64,000 bases of DNA from Thunnus maccoyii (GCF_910596095.1 NC_056552.1:18672611-18736610); one strand, 5' to 3'. Counted from the first letter of the stretch, positions 9,878 to 26,133 are shown. The notes: generated by a model from the sequence alone, not told the origin. Numbers and translations are program-made.

Positions 9878-12800
9878 TCAGTCCAAGAAGAATATGTTGT
9901 TGAACTGCGTCGCACAAAGCCTCTTAACCTCCTCTGTAGTAGAGAAAAAGACAAAAGGGCATTAAGGGTGAAGTGGAGATTAAATATCAAGGCAGATTGT
10001 CTATTGTGATGGTGATGACACAGATTTCACTCATTGCCAGGTGGTGGAGACATACCATTCACTTCAATCAGATTGGCGTTCTTCTGATTCAAGATCACAT
10101 ACAGTTCTCTCTGGTCTGACTTCTTGCCGACTACCCAGTAGTCTGTCATAGCTTTTACGATGATTTCTTCATCTTCATCAACCCTGGGAGACAGATACAA
10201 AGAACTGAGCACCATCACATAAAGGCCACTATCACATATATATAGCAGACACATTAACTTTACTTCTAAGATCATGCATTTAGCTGTGCAGACCACAAAA
10301 CTTTATTTAAAAAGTCATAATTCAATATATTTTAAGGTTTGTGTCAGACATTACTTTTAGGTTTTTAGTTCAAATACCAACAACACACCAGGGAATCATG
10401 TGTAATTACCTAAAATTTAATAAACAAATAGCACTGTGAGTGTGTTTAAAGTGTGTCAAGGTAAGACGGCAATCTACACACCACCTGCAGAAAAAAAGGA
10501 ACTGATAATGATACCGGAATAAATGTTATGAATGTCAGTACCACTGTATGTTTCCACAGACTGAAAAAGGGACTTTCACATGACTGCAGTCTCGTGACGT
10601 CTTCAAAGGATAGTGAGTTCCCAAGAGTATCATATTATCTATGAAAATGACATAACTGTGCTGATATCTGCGGTATATGAGTTTTACACATTTTCTTTGA
10701 TGAAAGATCAGGGTTTGTGAAATCTGAAAAGGCTGTAGAGCTGCTGTTTGGAGCTGAAGATATATTAAAAACGGCCTAATGCTGTACTGCCTTCTGTGGG
10801 ACACATAGAAAAGAGATTTCCGTAACTAAAACTAATCAATTTCCTCTACTTTTTCAACTGGGAAGGCCAACAACGCCACCAAGCTTGGCCTGCCGTTGAT
10901 AATAGAAAAAACTCTAACTCACTTTAACAAATGTCTGGAGGCTTTTATTAAAGATAAATACAACTACAATTTTACTAAGTTCTTTCTGCTATACCTGGCA
11001 AAGTCACAGTTGATGTCTCCCAGGATCTTCATGAGGTCAGGATGGACAGAGGTGAGGCAAACACTGGCGGTCTTCCTCATGTGGATGGTGCTCTTCTCTG
11101 CCAGGTTCATGTGGTTGAAATAGATGAACTTAAACTGGGGCTCCTTCTCTGGCCTGAATGGACACACAACGGAAGAAAAGACACTTAACACAAAAAAGTA
11201 AAGCCAAAGTAAGCAACTAAATATCACCCTCAGTCACTTTTGGGGCTACATCATCCTTTAAAATTCTTTTACATCATGCTTGTGGAAAACAGATGTGTCT
11301 TTGTGGAATAAGAATGATCCAATTCTCATTGCCTTTTTGTATTTTCAAGGATGCCATTTCATTTTAGGTGGAACTGTGGTTCCTGTATAAATCAGTTTGG
11401 GTCTCTGGGGAAGGCCACTCTGAGAACACAGTATTTATAAATGATACAGTGAGCAAAATCAATATATAATAAGCCAACTCCATTCTCCACCCACATTAAT
11501 GTGAGCTGAGGACAGTTATTACCACAGTTTATCTGACAACAGTACTGTAACTGCATCTCTGGAAGTATGTGAGTGCACACATATTCAAAAAAGTCCGTAC
11601 AACTGATTTTTGTCTCTGCTGCGTCTAATTATTTACAGTTCCACCAGGCCAAATCAGGACACAGACCTGAATGCCAGCTGAGGAATTTGGGACGGCATTA
11701 TTTATTTAGTGATTCTTAACTAGAGTGATTAAAAAAGTAGCCTATCAAATTGTGCGTGCCAGGTAGTCTGGTCTTGGATTACAGGCGAGGATGAATCTGA
11801 AGCTAACTGGTGGGGTTAAAGGAGAGCAGGTCAGGATGCCCGTCTTTAATGCAACACTGCTTGAGTTACCCCTAAGTAGTGCCATGAAGATATCCAGCGG
11901 TATCAGACTCTCATCTCTCACTGCCAGCCAGGCGGAGTTAATACAAAGGATTGACTGCTAACTGACGACAAACTGCTGTAATCACTACACACTTACATCA
12001 CTAAACTTTGATGTGAGGCAGAAAATGTTTTCATCAGACGAATACACTGATGACACTGATAGTTTGAAGAAAGTCATTAATTTCATAGGTTTTGTTTCCT
12101 GCCCTTCTGCTACATTCTCTGTGATTCTTCATAATCTTCTGGAAGCAGTTTTTGCCTGTATTAACTGATTGATCCACAATAGGGCTGCAACTAAATTATT
12201 CTCAATATCAATTAATCTATTGGCCATTTTCATTCGGCCATCAAATTGCTTGTTTTTCCCGAACAACACTACCAAACCTACAAATATTCAGTTAACTATC
12301 AAATAAGACAAAAAAATAGCAAATTTTCCCAACTGACAGCCTGGAATTTACTTGAAAAGTGACTTAAATGATTAATTGATAATCAGAATAGTTGCAGATT
12401 TTTTCTATCGATCAACTAATCCATTAATCAGCTAATAGTTGCAGATTTAGTCCATAGAAAATTTGACGTAAAATGTGAAGTGAGGATTTGCTGGTCATTT
12501 TTCACTATTTTTGACATTTTATAAGGGAGTATGCACCTCATACTGCAAGGCCATTAGGATACTCCCATAAATGTAGTACTAGTACCAAGTAGAAGAGACC
12601 AAAGAACATGCCGTCTTCACAGTGAGCTGTGAATTAGCAGAGTGGTGGATTCTTAACTGACCCTGATATCCTGCGGTTGATGGTGAACTGTTCACATATA
12701 TCAGACGCCAGCAGGGTGAGCTGAGGGCCCACCAAGCCATCCAGCTGTTCACAGAAGTCCCTCGTCAGCTCCACGGACGCTGCAAAGAAATGGAGGAAAG

Positions 12801-15800
12801 AAGAAAGTCTGCCATTATGGGACATGAGAAAAGAAAAATAAGGCAATATTTAAGCTTTGAATAAGCAGTGAAATGGCCAAAATATTATGAAATACCCACA
12901 ACTTTATTTGACGAAATTACCCAGGAAAAGGGAAATGAAAGCAGACACTATCATAAGTAGGTGGGTGGACACTTACCACTGATCATAAAACAAGCTGCAG
13001 CGCTCATCGCCTGGAAAACGGCAGATAAGTGCAGGTTAAACACAGAATCAAGGTCACACAGGTTGGAAATTACATTAATGTGATGGTAAGCATCATGAGA
13101 TGTACTTCATTATTTTAAACTTTAGCATTTTAATCCCAAAAGTCCATATCGTTTGATAGAGCGGTGCAATATTTCATAGTATATCTACTGTTCATAAAAA
13201 GTCAAATCCTCCAGTCAAAGATTATAAAAAGCATCCTATAAAAATGAATAACCACTTCACCCTATTTTAATACAATAAAAAAAAACTGTATGTGTATGAA
13301 TGAATCAACAGATTAAGTCTGCACACTGTCACGGCATAGTGGATCATATTTACTCTACCTTACCTTATAAACAATCAGGTGCAGCTCCTCATAGCCGTCC
13401 TCTGCGCTGACAAATATTTTAGGAAATCGGAATTTGGCCTCTGGATCTTTAAGATTGGTAGGTCCTGTCAAAAACCTAGAGAGAACAGATGATAGTTTAC
13501 TAAAAAAAAAACATAAACTCACTAAGACCCCTAAAAGAAACATTTGTTACACCCAGAGATACGGAGGACAACACAAACTAAATTCTCATGATTTTTGCTT
13601 TTATTTGAGCTTTAAGAACAGTGAAACTGAAATGTTTGCATTGAGGGTGGTGTTGGATAAAAGGCTAAGCTGTTATTAAAATAAAGAGCTTATCATTTTG
13701 GGAACATAAACACACTCGATCCAGCGGAAAACATGAATATTCACTGAAAGTTTCTGGGAAGTCCGGCTATTATTTTTATACCATGTCATGCTGTTCACAG
13801 GGTCGGTTTGGCATGATGGTGGCACTAAAGGGGGATTACCAAAATAGATAGGAATCATCCTCTAAGCTTCAATATCAAATTTCAAAACAACATGGCAAGT
13901 AGCTCAATATCTTCGGCCAAAATGTGAGGCGGACGGAAAATAATTTTTTCTGTTCTGAAATAGATCAGAGGCTGTTCATTCCTCAATGATTGATCCAAAA
14001 GATAAGACGACAAACTGCAAACAAGGAATTCACTGTTAATACACTGGATTCCAAGGACGCCATGTTCAAAGAAGTGGAACCATTTTTATTAGAAGGCATG
14101 TTAACAAGTTAAATGTGGCTGCTCTTGTTCCACTTAGTACATTTGTCACCTTCGATGACTTACTGTATCAAACTATTTTTCTGGCCTTTACAGATAAATC
14201 TTCATGTTCTACTGAGTCGTCCTGTTCCAGGTGTAAAGCTGCCCTATGATACATCACCAGGAGTCAGTGTTGAACTACTGTAGCAGCTTCCACTTCACCT
14301 TCAGGCACTATTTACCTCGAGCATGAACACAGCCAGTGAAAAATACCTGAGTAAACTCTTTGGTTACATAATACGTACACCGAAGCTGAATTGATAGTGG
14401 ATTTTTCCCAAGGCTGCAGTAATACTCTACTTCCTCCTCTCTTGCTTGAATACAAAGTGTTAGCCAAGGGAGTCACCTCCGTATCTAATTTGGTTGACTG
14501 CAAGCAAAGCTCATTACTATCCGTGGGGTAAAAAAAAAAAAAAAAGAACACATGGGACATCCATGCATATGCAAACATTGAAGCGCACATCCGGAGTATT
14601 TGGCAGATATGACTACACATGGTGCCTAAATGACATTAGTCCACTGTCATGTTAGCCATGACACCGATGTGTTTTAATTAGTAAACAGTTAAACAAAATC
14701 CAACTCTACTCTTGTTTTTATCCAACCCTTATTCCTCTTTGAGGAATATACAGATACATGTGTTCAGGGACTTACCTCCCATAGTGCAACAGATTCCCTG
14801 CGACCTCCGGCCTCAGAGGAGAGTCCCTGCCAGCCAGCTAGAGGAAGACGAGAGAAAGGGAAGAAGGGAGAAGTTAGAAAATCAGTGGAATAAGGTGTGA
14901 AAGAAGTCTTCATAACATTAATCTGACACACCAACAGCCCCCCCCCGCCCTCCTCACCTCTGGTTCAGAGTGTCTGGGGAACAGCGAGGTGGTCAGGTAC
15001 TTGTACAGGATCTTCATGTCATCTTGTTCCAGTCCGCTCCTACAGCACAGAGTTATACTTTTACACTTCACAACAGACAATACAAAAATATTTATCTGCG
15101 TGCTTTAAACTGTGTTACGCATCATGGGCCAGATGTTAAAACAAGGTGACTCCTGGTGGTGATTACTTTTCGGCATAGTTGTAATCACGCTACGATGAAT
15201 ACTCCAGAGGACAGAATGAAATCAGACAATGCAGCAGCTTAATTTGGACAGTAATTAAAACAGCTCTTCTGTTTATCGATTGACAGCTCACAATAAAAGA
15301 TCACTCAGCTCTCAAGTAATTTCATTAGCAATCGTGTAATCCCCCCCCGGTGCTTACACACTGAGACAGGTGGCTGATGGTGCAATTAAAGGCAAATGAC
15401 ATGTCAGGGAAAACCACAAAGAGGATTAGAGGTCATGTTTAATGCCACCTCTGTTTACCCAGCATGCCATGATGTGTCTGCAGGTGCCAATGCCAGGATT
15501 ATATGTCTAAGGTGATGGCTAGGTTGTGGCCTAGTACATGCTGTATATTAACACATTAAAAAACACAATAATATCCCTCCATTCTCTGTATAAAAAGGAC
15601 CTAATACAGAGCATAAAATTAGAATCCCACCCCTGTGGTGTCAATTAACAAACTCTAGTAGGATAGTGGATTTCAGGGACTATAGCAAAGTTTTAAAAAG
15701 CGCTTAGTCTTTACCAGATAAGCTGGTCGTTGTACAGGAAGGCTGTGTATTTGATCAGGCTGAGGCTTTCCTCCACTCTGTTGACAAATGACTGGATCTT

Positions 15801-17806
15801 CAGGTAGGTCATCTTGTCCAGAGGGAAGAAGCTGATGCCTCCAAATACGTCCAGCAGGTCGCAGGACTGCAAGTGGAGAGTCTGCAGATACTGGAAACCC
15901 CAGTATGCACACACATGGACACACACACATCCAAAAAAAAAAAAGGAGAAAGGGGTTAGTTTACCTGTCTACGAGTGCTTGCTTACAGTGCAATAAAGAG
16001 AACTGAGTAAGATCCAGAGAGTCTGACTGACGCGCTGTAGAGACGCTGACATTCAACCTCTGATACGCACACCGTTGCCTCTCTCTTTCTCTATGTTTTT
16101 GGGTTACGTAATGGAGAGGGGAGCCCGTGTGAACTTAAGAAGGGTATTTCCTGATTAGAAATGAGTCTTTTTATACTTTTGCATAAGTGTTCGTGTCAAG
16201 AGCTGCAAGCGAGGCGACAGCAGCATGAAGCAAAGACAGATAACGCAGGCGGATAATAAATAGGAAATCGGGCATGACTGCAAACATCCTACCAACAACT
16301 TTCCCAACAGTATTTAGCAAAGCCCTTGTGACAACACTGACTTTAAGGCTCAACTGACAAAAAAATGAATCATGCTGTTAAAGAAAGGCAAATATATGTT
16401 CAGCATGTGTGAAGAGAAATGAAGGTGTGTAGTAGAATAAAACAGGACAAAGATTTTTACCCTGTAGAAGAACTTTTCAAGCTTCTGGATGAGCAGCTCC
16501 ACTCCACCGGCTTCCATTGCTCTGCCAAATGTGCCATTGAAGAGCTACAACGTAAGGAAAATAATCACAGTTGCAAGGTGATTGTTTTCACTTTCTAACT
16601 ACCTTAAATTGGTAGTTTGACTACACAAGTACATTAAGGGTGCAGGAGAGGAGGACTAACTCATTTGTTAGATGGATCACAGATTCCAAAACATACTGGA
16701 ACTCACCTTGTACATACTGTAGCATTGTCTTACCACTGCACCATAAACAGTGTCCTACAGAAGCAAGAAGTCATGGTAAGTAATATTATTAAAAGGAAAG
16801 AAATAATGATGTTGATGAGTATGTATCAGCACTCACAAGTATCTCCTCTTCCTGATATTCTACTGTGGGAGGTTTACCATCTTTGTTTGGTTTCTCGATC
16901 ATTGGGTTTCGAACCACCTGAGGAAGAATTACAAATAAAAACAGCAGGTATAGAAGGGATTAGGGAGGTAAAGCTGAATTACATTCCCAAACATTCTTGA
17001 CAAAAATAGTAAATACTGAACAAGTAATGTACGTATAAGCCTTTAATATACCATGACTATCCAGAAGTTGTCCTCAGGCTCAAAGAAAAACTGCCGGTTC
17101 TTTTGTGTATGCAGAGATTTAGCTGGTTTTGTTGGACAGAAAGTCCTGAAACAAAGAAGACATAATCGTGAAGAGAGATGACACATCCAAACAAGACGAT
17201 CAGCTCCACATTTTGTACTTTTACAGATGTTAGATATGTATCAGCGTGTATTTGGCCACTTATTGCATCATTTCCCTATTCTGATAAGCCTCAGGGTCAA
17301 AGAACTGAAACTTTTTCTTTGTCATTTTATATTAAAGAAAGTTGTCAAACCAATCCATGTAATTAATGCTTGACACTTTTAAATTATCCCAAGTCTTAGC
17401 ATGACGCTAAGAGGCTAAATGAGCACAGGTGACCCACCCAGACTGTAAGATGTCAGGGGTTAAATTGGTTTAGTAGCTCTGCTTCTGTTTCAGGTACAGC
17501 AGCTCTCTACCTGGTGAACTGTACAATGGCTTCACAAAGGCCCACATTTCGGATCTTCTCATTCTTCTCCACATCACTGGGGTGGTAAAACAAAATCTTC
17601 TTCTCTTCCTGAAAAAAGTCACCTTGGATTAGGAATTTAATCACCCCACAAAATTGTTTTGGAATATTAACTACAGCGTTGTGCTTAGTGTCTCTTTATC
17701 TGGGAGTCATGCTCACCTCTCCTTCCCGTGGTCCAAATGTGGGGTTATAAATGAAAAAACTGAGCAAGGATGGTGTATACTGTTTCTCTTGCATTCCTGA
17801 GGCCAT
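9878..17806 (-). CDS. ccz1: Vacuolar fusion protein CCZ1, complete (15 coding exons, 473 aa)
   Basis: Coding exons: 17806-17717, 17608-17511, 17145-17052, 16917-16837, 16754-16707, 16544-16461, 15890-15715, 15039-14958, 14837-14776, 13475-13364, 13010-12977, 12779-12662, 11153-10995, 10183-10056, 9933-9878. The lengths sum to 1422 nt and the phases agree. The protein starts MASGMQEKQYTPSLLSFFIY, includes YLQTLHLQSCDLLDVFGGIS, and ends KRLCATQFNNIFFLD, almost residue for residue as I recall human CCZ1 (482 aa). Only the extreme N-terminus and a few loops differ. CCZ1 pairs with MON1 through longin domains to form the guanine-nucleotide exchange factor for RAB7 on late endosomes and autophagosomes. 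Human CCZ1 also lies beside OCM and RSPH10B. Upstream in-frame ATGs exist in the 5' exon (see findings). Confidence 0.97.
12181..12452. mobile_element. hAT-type MITE copy, short (GGGCTGCAACTAA...TAGTTGCAG ends)
   Basis: Starts AGGGCTGCAACTAAATTATT and ends in AATCAGCTAATAGTTGCAG, imperfect inverted ends with internal AATTGATAATCAGAATAGTT. I recognise this as an abundant percomorph MITE; a longer copy lies at 34880-35208. It sits in a ccz1 intron and is noncoding. Confidence 0.65.
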
Positions 17807-17910
17807 TCTGGGACTGTAACAGACACAAAGAGAGAGCTGATTAACAGATAAATGCCTTTAGATTTCTCTGAGGTTACACCGAAGTCAGTCTTACGTCATT
17901 AATGCTTTAC

Positions 17911-17986
17911 CTAATCATCAGCATTAGTGTAACTTGTGTCTGGATTTCCCCTGCTCCAAAGACAATTTGGTTGGCATGCCGTGGGC
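17911..17986 (-). other. ccz1: ccz1 5'UTR exon with an upstream ORF
   Basis: Bounded by acceptor CTCTACAG and donor GTAAAGCA. It joins to the exon that carries the CCZ1 start codon (acceptor at 17814-17815). It contains a 17-codon upstream ORF whose stop overlaps a further ATG (TAATG) that is in frame with CCZ1. The exon is inferred from splice signals only. Confidence 0.55.
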
Positions 17987-20316
17987 CTGTAGAGTGAAGA
18001 CAAGTACATCACATAGGGTAGCATGACACATGAAGAGATAATAACAATCACTCACTTTTCACACACACTGAGAGCAGCTGATGTGCATCAGATTAAGATT
18101 GGAGGAATGTAAGTCATTTATAAAGCGGTGGGAAAAAAATACTTTTAATATTGTGTTAAAGAGAGTAAACAATACCATAATGGAAAAAACATCCCACTGG
18201 AGGTCCTCAAAATTAAACTAAACTAAAATATATACTCAGGTACCAGTTTAAATGATCAGTAAAGGGCAATGCAATTCAACAGCACCAGCAAACTACACCC
18301 TCCAAAGTGACAATAAAGTTAAATCAACATTTCTCTCTGAAACTGAACATTATAACCTTCACAAATTGGTTCTAGCTCAGTAACTTGGGGCGTGTCTATG
18401 GGTGAACTGTAAGGTGCCCTTTCCTTTGAACAGACATCTTTTTCTAATTAGAGCATCAATATGCTCCTGACACACAGGGTTTCAAATGGATCATGAATGG
18501 TATCATTTTAAACTCATACTGACACAGTGTTTAAAGAGTGATTAGTCGTGTAGTCATGAATGAACTTGTTCTTGTAATTGTGTTTCATGGTAATTTTATA
18601 GTATCACTGGTTGCAGTTTGTGCTGTTTTGTATGTATTTGACAGCTCATTATGCGAAGCACTTTGTGTATGAAATGTGCAATACTACTGCAAAGCTTACA
18701 TTGCCTATAAATGCCACGGGGCTACAGTATAGACGGTATAGCATGGACCAGCAACTTCCTCTTTCCATCATTTTGACAGAAGTAGTCCATACAACTTTGC
18801 TCCAGAATTTAACCGGTTTATTTTCGTATGTTTTTGCAAACTTTGATACACAACTGCCCAAGAAACATTTAGCAGACTGGTGTCCCATTACTTTTGAACC
18901 CTTGCAATTTGGGCACTATGTATTAAAAAGGCTATATCTCTTTTATACACAGCATTAAATAGATAAGTAAGGTATGATTTATTGCAGGGCTGTTGCATTA
19001 GACTGCATTGGTTTTAGGAAGAAAGATGATCTAGGAATACCTAATAAACTGTCAACTGTGTGTAAGGTTCATTTTATTGTTATTCTTGTTTTGTTTTTAT
19101 CTGCTTTGTATGTTTACATGTTTGAAATAAAAATAGACTAACTTACTAACTAACTAAGGTTTGGCAGTAAATTGTACTTAAGAAAAGAACCACCCCTCAT
19201 TCTGAAGAATAGGTCCTTTAAATTTTATTCAATGAACATTATGAACTATATTTTAATGTTTTGCTGGTTCAACTACTTAGTACAGTGTTGTGCAGTTGAA
19301 CCATAACTATAATATTTCATGAAGTTATCTATATATTTACCATGAAACATTAACATCTCCACTTGCAGTAAATAGTAAGAGCCATTAGATAAATGCAGCG
19401 TATTAAAACATTAGTTATTATAGTCTCTACTTAAGTACAGCACTTTTTACCTCTTCAGCTAGGAGGTGTGTTTGTTTTTTGTTTGTTTGTTTGTGTGTTT
19501 TTCCTCATCACTTTATTTATAGAAAGTGTCACATGAGTGACATCAAGACAATAACAAAAAAAACTAAAACAAAAAACCAATTAGGCATCATAATGAAATA
19601 AAGATAACATAAAGGACATGACTGATGATACAGTCAACATGGTAACAGGACAAAGGCTAAAAGTAATGATAATAAATAGAAAGATAAGAGAGTCACCAAA
19701 TCAGAGATCTTTAAATAAAAATCTTTGGAGCATACTAACCGTATTAACTGTGACTGTACTAAGTCTTACTGTTATTATCTGGATTTTATGCAATCTTATG
19801 TGTACGCAAATAAAATAAATTCAATAAATTTAACTGTATGTGCACATTTCTTATTGTTTGTAAGTTGGATAAGACTCAATATTTCCTAAATTCAATCATG
19901 AAAAGTTCAAACGAGAACTTGGATTTATGGATGTGACATTTTCCCAGTAAATGAATAAACTGTCAGTCTGTTGAACTTTCTGGTTTTTGTTTTCATAGTA
20001 TAAGTTAGTATTAGGTGCGTTTGTTTTTGCTACTTGCTGGACATTTTGTCGCTGTCATTGTGGACATAATGACATATTTATCCGGTGAAGTGAGTTGAGT
20101 CGGTGTCTTTATACTGCAGCTTCAGGTTAATGTATTTTTCGATATCATTACTTGACTGTGGCTCTCTCAGTTAGCAAGTTTAACTAGTCAACATTAAGTC
20201 AAAGTGAACAGTTAGCTGATAGCTGGCTGTGCTAGCAGCAGAGTTGTGCTCGCAGACATTCAGACGGAGATGAAAAAAACTCACAGAACCGTGAACAACA
20301 CGACGGCAACACTCAC
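17987..20316 (-). other. ccz1: ccz1 first 5' intron, no coding content seen
   Basis: About 2.3 kb of AT-rich intron. A 115-codon frame at 18611-18958 has no recognisable similarity and no coding flavour. A TTTG-rich run lies near 19467-19495. No other structured feature was seen. Confidence 0.5.
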
Positions 20317-20366
20317 CTTACCGAGCACAAACCCGAACCGTGCAGCTGCCCGAGGCTGTGGAGTGC
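20317..20366 (-). other. ccz1: Candidate upstream 5' noncoding exon of ccz1
   Basis: Flanked by an acceptor (TATTTAG) and a strong donor (GGTAAG then GTGAGT), GC-rich relative to its surroundings. It implies that the transcription start lies above 20.38 kb. Confidence 0.45.
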
Positions 20367-20369
20367 CTA

Positions 20370-22060
20370 AATAAAGATAGAAAACGAGGAAATGAGATCA
20401 ATGAGAGGGGATGCCGCATTATACTTCACATTCTTAACTTCCTGCTTTTGACAGCGCGGTGTCACAAGTTCAACTGCTCGGGTTGAAATCGATTTCAAGC
20501 CAAAGAAGGGTTCCGACCCGCTGCAGACACCATGGGGCGTAACGTTACAGTATTTACAGTTGATAAATTCAGCGTATTAAATGATCGACACATTTTTCTG
20601 AGTAAATAGTACTGTATTTGTATTTTGCAATGATATGGGTTTATTAAACAATGTTTGGTTTAAGCCGTACTTGGTAAATGGTGTCAGATTTAAGATACAC
20701 TTGTTTATAAGTTCTGTCTTCATTGTACACTTATGATTATGAAGGCGCTGATAATAAGACAGACAATAAAGAATTGGAACAAATTCTCACCAAAATTCTT
20801 CATCTTAAATCAGCTAAACCTTTCTTTGGTCAACAATTTCACTTTGTCCTGAGCCTGGTCTTGTCATTTTGCAACCATTGGATGCTGTATTTTTCTTTAA
20901 ACAAACCATGGCAATTCCTGTAAACCACTTCGTGACAATGACACTTAATATTCTGAAGGATATTGGTTCAGCCGCTGCCTATCAAAACATTATTAACCTA
21001 TCCAGACTTTTGCTCCAAAGAATTTGAGGCATCTAATGAGATATCTTACACCTACGTGGTTTGGAAGATATCATGTAGGTCTTTAGAGTGGTTATGTGAG
21101 AGTAATGATGAATAATAAATATAGTTCAAGTATTACTGTCTTTTCTTCTATTTCATCTGCTAGGCAATTTCAGCCGTCAGAAAGTTTTACCTGAGATTGA
21201 TATGAGCCTTTTTTACAACAGACATTTTGACTTATAGTAGGAAAAGTGTGACTAATATTATTTATTATGGCTCTGTTTTATTCAAGACTCCCAGTAAGCC
21301 ATGACAGTGTGACAGTGAGCCAGCATGTATAATATCAGGACCCTAAAACTGAAACAACTAAATGGAATACAGCTGTGTTTTTCCTACTGAGACATGTCAA
21401 AACATCGTCCAGAAAAAGGTCTATTGAGAGGCTCTGGTCTTTTGTAACTTAAATCTCCACATTCAGTCCATTGCTTAAAATTTACCACACACCATCACAC
21501 CAGTCTTCATTAAGCTGTCTTTTCTTTATAAACAAATATAAACCCTTTTATAGGCTTAGAAAGCTAATATAGCCATAAAATTGCTCTATTAAGAATGTTA
21601 TAAAAGATGACCTATTATACACTTGATATATTCATGTTGTCACCAACTTTATTCTGCACCCATGGTTGTCTCTAAAACTCATTTTGCATGTCCCGTGAAG
21701 CGATTATTGTATGTGTTTGGATTTGAAGAACTTAATATGAGAATGCTACACCATTATCATGAAATTCTTGTGTTTTCAGGTAAGAATTAAGTATTGCATG
21801 GTGAATTCCGAGTGGGAAAAAAACAATCCAAAAGTGAATTTACAGCTTTTTGCAATGAAAAGTTTCAGAAAAACTGTTAAGATCCAAAATATGCTCATGA
21901 TCCTTTTATCCCCTGCTCGCTTTCATGTGATTTACAGTATATGTACAGTACATTCACCTATTATTGTTGCACATGACTCTTTGTATAGCTGGAATGTGAT
22001 ATGAGGAATCATTTTAAAGGGAAGAGATAAGCATAAAGACAAAATGGATGTTTCCACATG
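20370..22060. other. Intergenic region between ccz1 promoter and oncomodulin 3' end
   Basis: The first 200 bases are the likely ccz1 promoter, without a clear TATA box. The rest is AT-rich with only short unlikely frames, and I see no exon or RNA gene in it. Confidence 0.45.
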
Positions 22061-22066
22061 TTTATT
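22061..22066 (-). terminator. ocm: Poly(A) signal AATAAA of the oncomodulin-like gene
   Basis: AATAAA on the minus strand, 184 bases past the stop codon at 22250. Confidence 0.55.
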
Positions 22067-22249
22067 CATGTCATTCATAGTCAGAGGTGAGGTGTGTACA
22101 GTGAGAAAACATGGACCAACATAGGTAGAAGACAAATTAATTAATAGCTGTTGTCTTTAAATGGACAAAAGGTCATTTAAAGAGAAAACTCCAGAGGTGG
22201 GGAGAGGACTGAAGACCTTAAAACTTGAAGTTGTCTTCATCTGCGAAAC

Positions 22250-24664
<2,415 letters not shown>

Positions 24665-24705
24665 GTTGGTCCTGTAGTATAAAAGAAAAGTTCTGTAAAT
24701 TATTC

Positions 24706-24711
24706 ACACAA

Positions 24712-24803
<92 letters not shown>
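24706..24803. repeat. (AC)n microsatellite with one ATC interruption
   Basis: AC dinucleotides over nearly 100 bases, broken once near 24776, on the far side of the oncomodulin start-codon exon from the complementary TG tract. Confidence 0.97.
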
Positions 24804-24808
<5 letters not shown>

Positions 24809-26029
24809 ACTTTTTTTTCTCTCTCAGACACACATTAGGTGTTTCCTCACCTACTTCAGGCTTTGTGATTTGCTCTCGTTTCATTTCTGTGTCATGCTGG
24901 ATTAAGTTTCATTGTGTATTTGTAGATGTATCTAGGTTAATATTATGATCCTATCAAAACTCCAGTAGTGATTATTTGGCAAATATGACTTGTCCAGAAA
25001 ATGAAAATGCAGAGAACCAGTGAAAATACAAACTTACATGCACTTACATGGCAAATACAAAAAGCTATAATGTTTAAATATTCCACATATTCTGCTTTAT
25101 AAACTCATGATTATTGTGTTATGATCTATGCCTGAGGCTCTCTGATCAGATGTCCCCCAGTGACCTCTTCATTACTGGGGCTATTTGCTCCCTTTTAATT
25201 GCTTAATTAGGTTAGCTGTGCAGGATAATTGGCACAATGACTGTATGAAAATTAATGGTGTGGGGAGAGGGGCTGAATTTTATATTGTTTTTCAAAAAAA
25301 AGCAAGACTCTACATAGCATTATAAGTGTCTTTTTAAAAATCTTACTAGGCCAATTACAGCCACCAAATTAGTGAACCTGCCACAGATGCTAAATCAATT
25401 GGTGCTGATTTTATACATTCACACCTCAATTAATAAAAAATAAATAAATCATAGGATGAGAAAAAGTTAAAACACCCTCCACTGCTCTTCAAACAAATAT
25501 ATATATACCCTCCTCTGAGCAAAAATTTAAAATACACAACTTTTCTGACCCAGCCCCTCATAGTCCCTCCCTAATTACTTTAGTACAGTCCTTTGAAGCC
25601 TGAGGAGCACTTGTTCTTTTATGTGTGGTGTTCTTTTTATGTTATGTTAATTGAAAATTCACATATTTTTTGATTAAATGATCCATCTTGTATAAATAGC
25701 TTATAAGAATAAATATTTAGTGAGTTGAAAACTAATTACTGACTGAGCTGCCTGTAAGAACATCTTTTACCTCAACTTTTCACTCCATAGTTTAGATTTG
25801 ATGCCACAAATACTTCTCCTACCAATAACACATTTCAGACAAGCCCAAAACATTTCTAAAACATGTATAAACTCCTGCAAAGGTGCAAAATTTAACTTCA
25901 TAACAGAAAAAAAGAAGGCTATGGTTCCACTTCTAGTTCTGCTTCCTGACAAGCTTAACAGAGCAGGCAGGTACCACACCTGGCCAACACCTGTTTTGAA
26001 AGTTTTCCTTGTGCCGCTGCGAGACTCAC

Positions 26030-26133
26030 CGCTGTTTGCTGGGTTTCCTCTTCGTTCAGGTCCAAAGCAGCAGCAGCAGCAGCAGCAGATAAGGCTTTGT
26101 GGTGTCTGCTGACAGCTGGCTCAGTCTTATATA
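26030..26133 (-). promoter_or_regulatory. ocm: TATA promoter and 5' noncoding exon of the oncomodulin-like gene
   Basis: On the gene strand a TATATAAG box lies at 26133-26126, and a donor (AGCG then GTGAGT) ends a noncoding exon at 26030. The transcription start is inferred near 26100. The exon carries a CTG repeat (CAG on plus, 26068-26088). A noncoding first exon before the start-codon exon is usual for parvalbumin genes. Confidence 0.7.
26068..26088. repeat. (CAG)7 trinucleotide repeat in the oncomodulin 5'UTR
   Basis: Seven pure CAG units on the plus strand, so CTG in the mRNA, within the inferred noncoding first exon. Confidence 0.9.
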
